Of a stretch of 64,000 bases of DNA, positions 6,056-14,043 are shown piece after piece (the first letter of the stretch is position 1; every line of letters starts with the position of its first letter). The position numbers were made by a program, and so were the translations under genes. Source of the DNA: Ancylobacter crimeensis. Lineage in GTDB: Bacteria > Pseudomonadota > Alphaproteobacteria > Rhizobiales > Xanthobacteraceae. The DNA lies in NCBI RefSeq assembly GCF_023016805.1, contig NZ_JALKCH010000007.1, positions 1 to 64,000 on the forward strand, in the 5' to 3' direction. The notes beneath the pieces are model-generated. The model did no database searches. It had not been told where the DNA came from and worked only from the letters and a program-made list of their open reading frames with translations.

Positions 6056-8278
6056 ATGGCGCGCTCGTCCCGCCCGACCGATCGCATGATCCTTGCGGTG
6101 GCGCTCGTCATCATGGCGACGGTCGTCGCCATGGGTGCGTTCTCGCTGGTGGTCGCCGAGCGGATCGACAGCAATGCGCGCGAGCGTTGGGCCGGGGTGG
6201 TGACGGACGCGCTGGCCCGCCATGGCGAGGACATGCGGCGCGATCTCGCCGGCTTCGCGCATTGGGACGAATCGGTGCTGCGCACCGCCTATTTCCTCGA
6301 CGCCGACTGGGTGCACCGCAATTTCGGCAAGTGGCTCTACGACACCCGTCGCCATGACCAGTCCTTCATCGTGATGGAGGACCGCGTGACCTACGCCGCG
6401 GTGGGCGGCGAGCTGGTGCGGCCCGATACGCCGGCCTTCGACGCCGCGGCCATCATGCCGGTCGTGCGCCGGATGCAGCAGGCCTTCGCCACGCAGGCGG
6501 CCAATGGTCCGCACCAGGGCGGGGCCGCCGCGCAGGACACCGTGTTCCGCTCGGCCTATGTGTCGATCGAGGGCAAGCCGGCGCTGGTCGGTGCCATCGG
6601 GATCACGCCCGATTATGGACGGGTGGTCTCGCCCAACCGCGACGGGCCGGTCGCGGTGACGGTGCAGTTTCTCGACCGCGGGTTTCTCGACGAGCTGGTC
6701 GCGGAGCTGCATCTGATCCGGCCGATGATTTCCATGACGCCTCCGGACAAGAACCGTCAGGGCGTGCTCGTTCCCTTCGCCGATCCGGCGACGCCGCCGG
6801 CCTGGCTGACCTGGGTCGCGCAGAAGCCCGGCGAGAAACTGCTGCAGGCCCTGCTGCCCTCGCTCATCGGCGTGGCCCTGCTTCTGCTCGGTGCGGCGGC
6901 GGTGGTGCTTTGGTATGCGCGCCGGGCGACCGCCGATCTCGCCGAGAGCGAGGCGCTGGCGCTGCGCCTCGCCTATGTCGATCCGCTCAGCGGGCTGCCG
7001 AACCGCGCCGGATTCGTGCGCCGGCTCACCTCCCGCCTGCCGCAGGTGGACGAGGACCACCCGCTGCTGGTGCTGTTCGTCGACCTTGATCGCTTCAAGG
7101 ACATCAACGACACGCTCGGCCACCAGCTCGGCGACTTGCTGCTCGCCGCGGTGGGCCATCGCCTGCAGGAGGTGGCCGGCCCGAACGGCATGGCGGCGCG
7201 CTTCGGCGGCGACGAATTCGTGCTCATGAAGCCGCTCGACCGGAGGCCCGATGCGCAGGCCGAGGCCTGCCGTGAGGTGCAGGAGGCCCTTCGTCAGCCC
7301 TTCCGCGTCGCCTCGCATTCGATCATCGTCGGCGGCTCGATCGGCGCGGTGATCGCCCCCATGGACGGCAACGCGGCCGAGGAGCTGATCCGGCTGGCCG
7401 ACATTTCGGTCTACCGCGCCAAGGCGGACGGACGGGGGAGCGTGCGGCTGTTCGAGCCGGCGATGGAGGCGGAGGTGCGCCGCCGCCGCGAGGTGGAGCT
7501 GGAGCTGTCGGCGGCGCTGGAGAATGGCGAGATCCGCGCCTATTTCCAGCCGCAGATGGGCGCTGACGGCACCACGGTCGTAGGCTGCGAGGCGCTGGTG
7601 CGCTGGCTGCACCCGCGCCGCGGCCTTGTTTCTCCCGGCGAGTTCATCCCGGTGGCGGAGCATTCCGGCCTCATCACCCTGCTCGACATGTATGTGCTGC
7701 GCGAGGCGTGCCGGACGGCGCGGGCATGGCCCGGCATCAAGCTCGGCGTCAATCTTTCGCCCGCCGATTTCCTCTCCCACGACCTTGCGGAGCGCATCGC
7801 CGCCATCCTCGCGGAGACCGGGTTCGATCCTTCGCGGCTCGAGGTGGAGATCACCGAGAACCTGCTCGTCGGCAATCAGCCCGAGGCCATCTCGATCCTC
7901 GCCCGGTTGCGAGCCATGGGCATGCGGATCGCGCTCGACGATTTCGGCAGCGGCTATTCCTCGCTCGGCTATATCCGGCGTTTCCGCATCGACAGCCTCA
8001 AGATCGACCGCAGCTTCACCCAGAATATCGGGCAGACCGACGATGCGCCGGCCATCATCGATTGCGTGGTGCGGCTGGCGCGTGCCCTCGGCGTGAGCGT
8101 GACCGCCGAGGGCGTCGAAACCCGCGAGCAGCTTCGCTACCTGAAATCGGTCGGTTGCCACAACATGCAGGGCTTCCTGTTCGGCCCCCCCATGCCCGCG
8201 GCGGATTTCGAGGCCTTCGTGCGCCGGCAGGGCAGCGCCGACGACCGCATCCCGCACCGCACCTTCGCCGGCGCATGA
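6056..8278 (+). CDS. Membrane CHASE4-GGDEF-EAL protein (c-di-GMP turnover)
   Basis: A 740-residue inner-membrane signalling protein. Transmembrane helices at ~11-32 and ~270-288 bracket a periplasmic CHASE4-type sensor (GFAHWDESV, DADWVHRNFGKWL). The GGDEF domain has an intact RFGGDEF at 384-388 but lacks the RxxD inhibitory I-site (GPNG at 375-378). The EAL domain retains CEALVRW (512-514 EAL), N566, E598, D628/D629, K649, E685 and Q705, so phosphodiesterase activity is likely. Whether it makes or degrades c-di-GMP cannot be read from sequence. The start at 6056 is preceded by GAGG; ATGs at 5954 and 5981 in the same frame are weaker choices. Confidence 0.9.
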   Translation: MARSSRPTDRMILAVALVIMATVVAMGAFSLVVAERIDSNARERWAGVVTDALARHGEDMRRDLAGFAHWDESVLRTAYFLDADWVHRNFGKWLYDTRRHDQSFIVMEDRVTYAAVGGELVRPDTPAFDAAAIMPVVRRMQQAFATQAANGPHQGGAAAQDTVFRSAYVSIEGKPALVGAIGITPDYGRVVSPNRDGPVAVTVQFLDRGFLDELVAELHLIRPMISMTPPDKNRQGVLVPFADPATPPAWLTWVAQKPGEKLLQALLPSLIGVALLLLGAAAVVLWYARRATADLAESEALALRLAYVDPLSGLPNRAGFVRRLTSRLPQVDEDHPLLVLFVDLDRFKDINDTLGHQLGDLLLAAVGHRLQEVAGPNGMAARFGGDEFVLMKPLDRRPDAQAEACREVQEALRQPFRVASHSIIVGGSIGAVIAPMDGNAAEELIRLADISVYRAKADGRGSVRLFEPAMEAEVRRRREVELELSAALENGEIRAYFQPQMGADGTTVVGCEALVRWLHPRRGLVSPGEFIPVAEHSGLITLLDMYVLREACRTARAWPGIKLGVNLSPADFLSHDLAERIAAILAETGFDPSRLEVEITENLLVGNQPEAISILARLRAMGMRIALDDFGSGYSSLGYIRRFRIDSLKIDRSFTQNIGQTDDAPAIIDCVVRLARALGVSVTAEGVETREQLRYLKSVGCHNMQGFLFGPPMPAADFEAFVRRQGSADDRIPHRTFAGA

Positions 8279-8381
8279 ACGCGCCGTGAGCGGCCCCGTC
8301 GGCCGGCCGGCCCGCGTGCCGGCACCCAGATCCTGCCCCCTCCATCCGACGATCCGGCAGGCCGAATGAGGTGAAGCCAGC

Positions 8382-9179
8382 GTGTTCTTTCCGATCTCCA
8401 AGCTTGCCTGGTTCCTGCTCGTGCCGTCCACCTTCGTCCTCGTGCTGGTCGCGTTCGGCCTCCTCGTCGCGCTGCGCTGGCGGCGCTCGGGGTTGGGCAT
8501 TGCCGCTGCCGGCAGCGTGCTGGCGCTTCTGGCGGCTTTCAGCCCGGCGGCCACGCTGCTGCTGCGCCCGCTGGAGGATCGCTTCCCCGCCTTTCACGGC
8601 GACGGCCGGCCGGTCGACGGCGTGATCATGCTGGGCGGGGGCGAGGAGACGCTGATCTCGGCCTATCGCGAGCAGCCGGCGTTCAGCGGGGCAGGGGAGC
8701 GCATCATGGCGCTGTCGCTGCTGGCACGCACCTATCCGCAGGCGCGTCTCGTCTTCTCAGGCGGCAGCGCGCGCCTTGCGATGCCCCCTCCGGGCGAGCG
8801 GGAGGCGGATGTGGTGAAGCGCACCTTGCCCTGGCTCGGCATTCCGGTGGACCGGGTTGCGCTGGAGGGACGCTCGCGCAACACGCGGGAGAACGCGCTC
8901 TTCACCAAGGACCTGATGCAACCGAAGCCGGGCGAGCGCTGGCTGCTGGTGACCTCGGCCGTCCACATGCCGCGCGCGGTCGGCTGTTTCCGCGCCGCGG
9001 GCTTTCCGGTTGAGGCGTTCCCGGTCGATTACCAGACGGGCGGGCCGGGCGCTCCGTGGACGGGTCCGCGCACCGCGGCGGAGGGGTTGCAGACGTTCGA
9101 CACCGCGCTTCGCGAATGGGTGGGGCTCGCGGTCTATTACTTCACCGGCCGCATCCCGAACCTGTTTCCCGCCCCCTGA
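8382..9179 (+). CDS. DUF218 (YdcF/ElyC-type) membrane protein
   Basis: A 265-residue protein with a GTG start at 8382 behind GAGGTGA. Two N-terminal transmembrane segments (~5-28 and ~38-60) are followed by a DUF218 domain starting at VDGVIMLGGG, with the conserved GRSRNTRENA segment and a HMPRAVGCFRAAGF motif. ElyC and related DUF218 proteins affect peptidoglycan and undecaprenyl-phosphate metabolism at the envelope in enterobacteria. For this homologue only a membrane-anchored DUF218 role is supported. It follows the GGDEF-EAL gene by about 100 bp on the same strand. Confidence 0.88.
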   Translation: MFFPISKLAWFLLVPSTFVLVLVAFGLLVALRWRRSGLGIAAAGSVLALLAAFSPAATLLLRPLEDRFPAFHGDGRPVDGVIMLGGGEETLISAYREQPAFSGAGERIMALSLLARTYPQARLVFSGGSARLAMPPPGEREADVVKRTLPWLGIPVDRVALEGRSRNTRENALFTKDLMQPKPGERWLLVTSAVHMPRAVGCFRAAGFPVEAFPVDYQTGGPGAPWTGPRTAAEGLQTFDTALREWVGLAVYYFTGRIPNLFPAP

Positions 9180-9225
9180 GCAGGGTACCGGCGTCAGGTT
9201 GGCCAGGCTTCCGCCGGGCTTCACA

Positions 9226-9591
9226 TCATCCCTCGCCGGTTTCCGCCGGTTTGCCGAGCCGGTAGACACCGCGAAAGCCGGAAGGATCCACGGGCTTGCC
9301 CTTCCGGTAGATGGCGATGCGCCCTTCTCCCGCAAGCCGCACCGCCGCGCGGCGCACCAGCGGCAAATGGCGCTGCCAGTGGTCGCCGGCTGGCGTGCCG
9401 GCCCCCTGCGCAGCGGCGTCGCCGGCTTTCGCGCCGATCTCCCGCGCGGCATCGGCGGGGTCGATGGAGCGCCCCTTGGGCGCCGCGGCGATCAAGGCGA
9501 GGATGATGCGCGCGGCATCGTTCTCGGCCGCGTCCGTGGCGGTGTCGGCGCGTGTGCGGGCGGCGTCGGTCATGTCGGCGGCGTCGGTCAT
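9226..9591 (-). CDS. DUF3253 domain protein
   Basis: A 121-residue protein with the DUF3253 fold (winged-helix-like): ARIILALIAAAPKGRSIDPA, then HWQRHLPLVRRAAVRLAGEG and IAIYRKGKPVDP. The ATG at 9591 overlaps the stop of the upstream DUF599 gene (ATGA), so the two are translationally coupled. The first twelve codons contain a near-duplication (MTDAADMTDAA, DNA repeat at 9571-9597), and the second Met at 9573 is an alternative start. Function is unknown. The conserved tail suggests a small nucleic-acid-binding protein, but that is a guess. Confidence 0.8.
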   Translation of the reverse strand: MTDAADMTDAARTRADTATDAAENDAARIILALIAAAPKGRSIDPADAAREIGAKAGDAAAQGAGTPAGDHWQRHLPLVRRAAVRLAGEGRIAIYRKGKPVDPSGFRGVYRLGKPAETGEG

Positions 9592-10286
9592 GTCGGTTCG
9601 TCTTCCTCGTCGAGCACCCAGTGCGAATCCGGGCCGAACTGGCGGTTCATCATCACCAGGAACAGCGCGAGGGTGGTGGCGATGAACACCCAGCCGTTCA
9701 CATACCAGCCGAGATAGCCGAGCGCGAAGAAGAAGGCACGCTGCCCCCGGTTGAAATGCCGGCCGGCCAGCGTCGCCATGCGCGCGGCCTTGACCACGTG
9801 GCGCTGCGCGGCCGGGGTGTCGGCCTCCTGCGGCGGCGGCGTCGATCCGAGCAGGATGGTGGTGTAGTTGAAAAGCCGGTAGGCCCAGGCGAACTTGAAG
9901 AAGGCGTAGGAGAAGATCACGGTGATGCCGAAGGTCTTGAGCTCCCACCCCTCCCGCGTGCCGTTCGCCAGCATCGGCAGGTGGGAGAAGATCGCCATCA
10001 CGTCTTCCGACGCCCGCAGGATGGTGAGGGAGGCGCCGATCGCCAGCAGCGAGGTGGAGGCGAAGAACGCCGTGCCGTTTTGCAGCGCCGCGATGATCTG
10101 GGCGTCCACGATGCGATTTTCGCGCTGCACCATGTTCCGCATCCATTGCATGCGGAACACGTCCATCCGGCGGTTGAGCGAACGCCGCTCCGACCACCCG
10201 CCTTCCATCAGACGATGATAGGCCAGCCACGCGACGACGAAGAAGCCGAGCGCGATGCAATCAAGAAGGGAGAAGCCGAGACTCAT
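9588..10286 (-). CDS. DUF599 family membrane protein
   Basis: A 232-residue integral membrane protein with four predicted helices: an N-terminal one (FSLLDCIALGFFVVAWLAYH), two central ones (NGTAFFASTSLLAIGASLTI; FGITVIFSYAFFKFAWAYRL) and a C-terminal one (WVFIATTLALFLVMM). The conserved FNRGQRAFFFALGYLGWYVN segment is typical of DUF599. Start chosen at 10286 (MSLGFSLL), just before the first membrane helix. An in-frame ATG at 10349 would add 21 unlikely residues. Function is unknown. It forms a two-gene operon with DUF3253. Confidence 0.85.
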   Translation of the reverse strand: MSLGFSLLDCIALGFFVVAWLAYHRLMEGGWSERRSLNRRMDVFRMQWMRNMVQRENRIVDAQIIAALQNGTAFFASTSLLAIGASLTILRASEDVMAIFSHLPMLANGTREGWELKTFGITVIFSYAFFKFAWAYRLFNYTTILLGSTPPPQEADTPAAQRHVVKAARMATLAGRHFNRGQRAFFFALGYLGWYVNGWVFIATTLALFLVMMNRQFGPDSHWVLDEEDEPT

Positions 10287-10509
10287 GGTGCGCCCGACAT
10301 GCCTGTGGGTCAGTTCCGCGTCTTGCGCATCGCGCAAGCCGTGAGCCACGCGCTGAGTGCATGACAGGGTTGCGGCGCCAGAAGGAAATATGACGTTTTT
10401 GCAATTGCGAGCGTGTTCACGTTTTATTAGCCTTGATAACAGTTGGCGCCGGCCCGGGGATGGCGCGCCACATGGGCGGACTTCATCCTAATCATTCCGG
10501 AACCTCATT

Positions 10510-10635
10510 ATGAATTCCCTTACCGAGCGCTCCTGCTGGGGCGTTGCCCGATGGGCCGTGGTCCTCTTTCTGGTGATCGTCGGCCTCGTCTATCTCTTTG
10601 GCGGCTTCGAGGCGACCACCGTCGCAAGCCTGTAA
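10510..10635 (+). CDS. Small single-span membrane protein (41 aa)
   Basis: The ATG at 10510 opens a 41-codon frame with a short polar N-terminus (MNSLTERSCWGVARW), a 17-residue hydrophobic helix (AVVLFLVIVGLVYLFGG) and a short C-terminus. An AT-rich stretch at 10390-10445 upstream, unusual for this GC-rich DNA, could hold its promoter. The ribosome-binding site is weak. A clean one-helix layout in an intergenic region and the non-repetitive coding pattern argue for a real small gene, but nothing identifies it. Confidence 0.5.
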   Translation: MNSLTERSCWGVARWAVVLFLVIVGLVYLFGGFEATTVASL

Positions 10636-10826
10636 ACATTGGGGGCGTTCCCCTCTGTCCCTGCCGGCGGGCCCGGCGGGACGGGCACAAGCACCGGATT
10701 CCAGGCCCGGATTTCACACGCCGGCTTCCAAGTGCCAGCTTCGTTGATGGGGATCATCAACGCTCTGCATTTGCCCTGGCTGCCCCGCGCCGGACATGAT
10801 GCCGGCCTCACAGGCGGGAGAGGGCC

Positions 10827-11501
10827 ATGGCGCTGACGCTCATCATCGGCAACAAGAATTACTCCTCGTGGTCGATGCGGCCATGGCTCGCCATGACCGC
10901 CGCCGGCATTCCCTTCGAGGAGGAGGTCGTGTGGCTCGATACGCCGGAGTTCAGCGCCCGGCTTGCCGGGATCTCCCCGGCCGGCCGCGTGCCGGTGCTG
11001 ATCGACGGCGATGCGGTGGTGTGGGAAACGCTCGCCATCCTTGAGCATCTGGCCGAACGTTTTCCCGATTCCGGCCTGTGGCCGCAGGAGAAGGTCGCCC
11101 GGGCCCATGCCCGCGCGCAGGCCGCGGAGATGCATGCCGGATTTACCGGGCTGCGCCGGGATGCGCCGATGAATCTGTGGCGCCCGGTCGAGCCGTTGGC
11201 CCTCAGCGAGCGGGGCATGAAGGATCTCGCCGACATCACCAAGGGCTGGCGGACCGCGCGGGAGCGTTTCGGCGCCGGCGGGGATTTCCTGTTCGGTGCC
11301 TTCAGCGCGGCAGACGCCATGTATGCTCCCGTCGCCAGCCGCATCCGCACCTATGCCCTTCCGGTTGACCCGGTGAGCGCGGCCTATGTCGAGGCGATCC
11401 ACGCCCATCCGGCTTTCCGTGCGTGGCATGACGCCGCGCTGAAGGAGACGCGAACGGTCGAGGCCGACGAGGTCGACTGGCCGGTGGTGAAGCGGGTCTG
11501 A
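10827..11501 (+). CDS. Glutathione S-transferase family protein
   Basis: A 224-residue cytosolic GST-fold protein. The thioredoxin-like N-terminal domain begins LTLIIGNKNYSSWSMRPWL, with the Ser-rich site typical of the GST_N_4 subgroup, then the cis-Pro segment GRVPVLIDGD and the glutathione-binding WETLAI. The helical C-terminal domain contains FSAADAMYAPV. It probably catalyses glutathione conjugation or thiol exchange on unknown substrates. The ATG at 10827 has GGGAGAGGGCC upstream. DUF1489 follows about 55 bp later on the same strand. Confidence 0.9.
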   Translation: MALTLIIGNKNYSSWSMRPWLAMTAAGIPFEEEVVWLDTPEFSARLAGISPAGRVPVLIDGDAVVWETLAILEHLAERFPDSGLWPQEKVARAHARAQAAEMHAGFTGLRRDAPMNLWRPVEPLALSERGMKDLADITKGWRTARERFGAGGDFLFGAFSAADAMYAPVASRIRTYALPVDPVSAAYVEAIHAHPAFRAWHDAALKETRTVEADEVDWPVVKRV

Positions 11502-11555
11502 CCGCAGCGGGCCGACGGCACTGGCGGTCCACCCTTCCCCATGTTAGCGAGCGCC

Positions 11556-11993
11556 ATGGCTCTCCATCTGCTCAAGCTCTGCGTCGGCGCCGAATCGATC
11601 CAGGATCTCGAGGACTGGATCGCGGAACGGCTCGCCGAGCAGGCCGCGAGCGGGCAGCCGGTACAGCAGACCCATACCACCCGCATGGTGCCGACCCGGA
11701 TCGACGAGCTGCTCGACGGCGGCTCGCTCTATTGGGTGGTGAAGGGAGAGGTCGCCTGCCGGCAGAAACTGCTGGGTGTGACGCCCTTCGTCGATGGCGA
11801 CGGCATCCGGCGCTGCCACCTCGTGCTGGAGCCGGTGGTGTACCGCGTCGAGCCGCGCCCGAATCGTCCCTTCCAGGGCTGGCGCTATCTCCAGCCGAAG
11901 GATGCGCCCGGCGATCTGTCGGGGGATGCCGGCGGCGGAGAGGCGATGCCCGAGACGCTGCGTCGCGAACTGCGCTCGCTCGGCCTGATCTGA
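11556..11993 (+). CDS. DUF1489 family protein
   Basis: A 145-residue protein whose N-terminus MALHLLKLCVGAESIQDLED is the hallmark of DUF1489, a family restricted mainly to Alphaproteobacteria. Further conserved blocks are HTTRMVPTRIDELLDGGSLY, WVVKGEVACRQ, and RPFQGWRYL near the end. Function is unknown, and it is probably soluble. An ATG at 11541 would add five residues and fits the family start less well. It usually occurs as a single housekeeping-type gene, as here. Confidence 0.9.
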   Translation: MALHLLKLCVGAESIQDLEDWIAERLAEQAASGQPVQQTHTTRMVPTRIDELLDGGSLYWVVKGEVACRQKLLGVTPFVDGDGIRRCHLVLEPVVYRVEPRPNRPFQGWRYLQPKDAPGDLSGDAGGGEAMPETLRRELRSLGLI

Positions 11994-12081
11994 CGCATTT
12001 TCGGACTCATTACCCACCTCATCGGACCCATCGGCCACTCTCGTGCGTTGTCCCTGCGGAAACCCGCGGAGGGATGAAGCG

Positions 12082-12312
12082 ATGGTTCAGAATCTGGAAA
12101 TGGAACGCCGTGTCGACAGCCGCCCCGACGGCATCGCGGTGAATGCCGATGGCACGAGCCGCGAGCGCGTGGTGGTCGAGGACGGTGAGGTCGGTGTCGA
12201 ATCCGCCCCGGCTGCCCGGCAGAGCGTCGAGGTGCGCCCGATGCGCTACGTGCTCGGCATCGGGTTGCTCCTGGTGATCATCGGAATGGTGGTCGCCTAT
12301 CTCAGTATCTAG
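12082..12312 (+). CDS. Small tail-anchored membrane protein (76 aa)
   Basis: The ATG at 12082 has a good ribosome-binding site (GGAGGGATGAAGCG). The first ~50 residues are charged and soluble (VNADGTSRERVVVEDGEVGV), and the last 20 are a membrane helix (YVLGIGLLLVIIGMVVAYLS) reaching the C-terminus. This layout predicts a tail-anchored protein with its N-terminus in the cytosol. I do not recognise the family. Confidence 0.65.
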   Translation: MVQNLEMERRVDSRPDGIAVNADGTSRERVVVEDGEVGVESAPAARQSVEVRPMRYVLGIGLLLVIIGMVVAYLSI

Positions 12313-12351
12313 ATGAGAAAGCGTCCATATATTGTTGCTGGAGAACGTCTT

Positions 12352-13224
12352 TCAGTGTGACGATACCGGAATGTTGTCGATCAGCCGCGTGCGGCCCAGC
12401 TTTGCGGCTGCCAGCAAGCGGATCGGCTCGATCTCGCCGACGCCCAGCGGTGCGAGAGTCTCGGCGTTCCGGGCTTCGATATAATCCACGACGAAACCTG
12501 CTTCCGCGACCACGTCCCGGGCACGAGACGTGGCGATGGCGGGCGTGATGCCGCTCGCAATGTCGGCGGCGGCCTGCAGCAGGGCGCGGTGGAGCGCCGG
12601 TGCTACCACCCGCTCCTCGGTGCTCAGATAGACGTTGCGCGAGGACAAAGCGAGGCCGTCCGCCTCCCGGATCGTCGGCACGCCGACCACCTCGACCGGC
12701 AGGTCGAGATCGCGCGCCATGCGCTTAACCACTTGAAGTTGCTGGTAGTCTTTCTCGCCGAAGAAGGCGACATCCGGTGCCGTCTGCGTGAAGAGCTTGC
12801 ACACCACGGTCGCGACGCCGGCGAAATGGGTGGCACGGAAATCCGTCTCCAGACCAAGCGCCGGGCCCCCGACGGTGATGGTGGTGGCGAAGCCGTCCGC
12901 GTACATCCCGGCGACATCGGGCGTATAGACGGCATCGGCACCGGCGGCAGCCAGCTTTTCCATGTCGGCCTCCAGCGTGCGCGGATAGCGGCTGAAGTCC
13001 TCATTCGGCCCGAACTGGGTCGGGTTGACGAAAACCGAGGCGATCACACGGTCTGCCCGGGCCCGAGCGGCCTCGACGAGGGCGATGTGACCGGCGTGGA
13101 GCGCGCCCATCGTGGGAACAAGGCCGATGCGCTCGCCCGCCAGCCGCCATGCCTTCACCTGTTCGCGAAGAGCCGCGACCGTTCGAATCCGCTTCAATCC
13201 GTCATACATTGCCGGCACCGCCAT
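12352..13224 (-). CDS. panC: Pantothenate synthetase PanC
   Basis: This ATP-dependent enzyme condenses pantoate with beta-alanine to pantothenate in coenzyme A biosynthesis. The 290-residue protein has the nucleotidyl-transferase motifs PTMGALHAGH, VNPTQFGPNEDFSRYPRT, FFGEKDYQQL and the KMSKS-like LSSRNVYL, which bind ATP and pantoate. The start at 13224 (MAVPAMYDG) is chosen because the frame upstream is unrelated; 13209 is an alternative. No panB is adjacent. The gene is divergent from the VWA/J-domain pair. Confidence 0.95.
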   Translation of the reverse strand: MAVPAMYDGLKRIRTVAALREQVKAWRLAGERIGLVPTMGALHAGHIALVEAARARADRVIASVFVNPTQFGPNEDFSRYPRTLEADMEKLAAAGADAVYTPDVAGMYADGFATTITVGGPALGLETDFRATHFAGVATVVCKLFTQTAPDVAFFGEKDYQQLQVVKRMARDLDLPVEVVGVPTIREADGLALSSRNVYLSTEERVVAPALHRALLQAAADIASGITPAIATSRARDVVAEAGFVVDYIEARNAETLAPLGVGEIEPIRLLAAAKLGRTRLIDNIPVSSH

Positions 13225-13320
13225 TTTGGCCCGCAGGTTGAGCGGGCGGCGGAACCTAGCAAAGGCGGCACTCGGGTCAACCGCGGTGCCGCCTGCGGGC
13301 AGGCAGGTGCAAGGGCTTTC

Positions 13321-14043
13321 ATGGTGTCGTCGAAGATCACGAGAGGCAGCAGAGCGGTTACCGGCGAAGGCGCACTCGATGCCTTTCTGCAGGCGGTCGG
13401 CCGGCATGTTCCGATGCCCGGCAGAGACACGCGCCGCAGGCTTATCTTCGGGCTCGATGCGACCATGAGCCGCCAACCGACCTGGGATCTTGCCTGCTCG
13501 CTCCAGGCCGGGATGTTCGAGGAAGCCGAGGCGTTGGGCGGACTCGATATCCAGCTCGTCTATTACCGCGGCCTTGATGAATGCCGGGTCTCCGGATGGA
13601 GCGGCAGCGCGGAGCATCTCGGCCGGCTGATGGCGCGGATCGATTGCAGGGGAGGCCGCACCCAGATCGGCCGGATGATCCGGCATGTAGGCCGCGAGGC
13701 GACGAAAGGACCCGTGAAGGCATTCGTCTTCGTGGGCGACGCGCTGGAGGAGCCGGTCGACGCCCTTTGCGCCGAAGCGGGAGAACTGGCGCTGTTGGGC
13801 GTGCCGGCCTTCCTATTTCAGGAGGGGCACGACCGTGCCGTCACCCGAGCATTTCGAGAGGTGGCTCGCATGACGGGCGGTGCCTGGAGCCGTTTCGACG
13901 CGGGATCGGCACACCAGCTGCGCGACTTGCTGCGCGCCGTTGCCGCCTATGCTGCAGGCGGGGAGGAGGCGTTGCTCGCCCTTGCCGCCGCAGGCACGGG
14001 CAGCGCACGGGCGCTCATCGGCGAGATGCGATCACGCTCATGA
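13321..14043 (+). CDS. VWA-like domain protein paired with a J-domain membrane protein
   Basis: A 240-residue protein. The central part resembles a von Willebrand A fold: RRLIFGLDATMSRQPTWDLA would supply the first metal-site strand, with D-A-T-x-S instead of D-x-S-x-S. It is followed by GGRTQIGRMIRHV (Thr of the metal site) and AFVFVGDALEE (third acidic position). A metal-binding role is plausible but degenerate. Its stop overlaps the ATG of the J-domain gene (ATGA at 14040-14043), so the two are translationally coupled. This suggests the J protein and the VWA-like protein act on the same client. Function is unknown. Confidence 0.75.
   Translation: MVSSKITRGSRAVTGEGALDAFLQAVGRHVPMPGRDTRRRLIFGLDATMSRQPTWDLACSLQAGMFEEAEALGGLDIQLVYYRGLDECRVSGWSGSAEHLGRLMARIDCRGGRTQIGRMIRHVGREATKGPVKAFVFVGDALEEPVDALCAEAGELALLGVPAFLFQEGHDRAVTRAFREVARMTGGAWSRFDAGSAHQLRDLLRAVAAYAAGGEEALLALAAAGTGSARALIGEMRSRS

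Noticed and set aside
4493-8554. An uninterrupted 1353-codon minus-strand reading frame
   Set aside because: It lies antisense to mgtE, the GGDEF-EAL gene and the DUF218 start, all of which have clear family motifs. The translation is His/Arg/Gly-rich with no recognisable domain, as expected for the shadow frame of GC-rich genes.
10655-10690. GC-rich inverted repeats after the 41-residue frame as a terminator
   Set aside because: There is no T-run and the stems are typical of background in DNA of this GC content.
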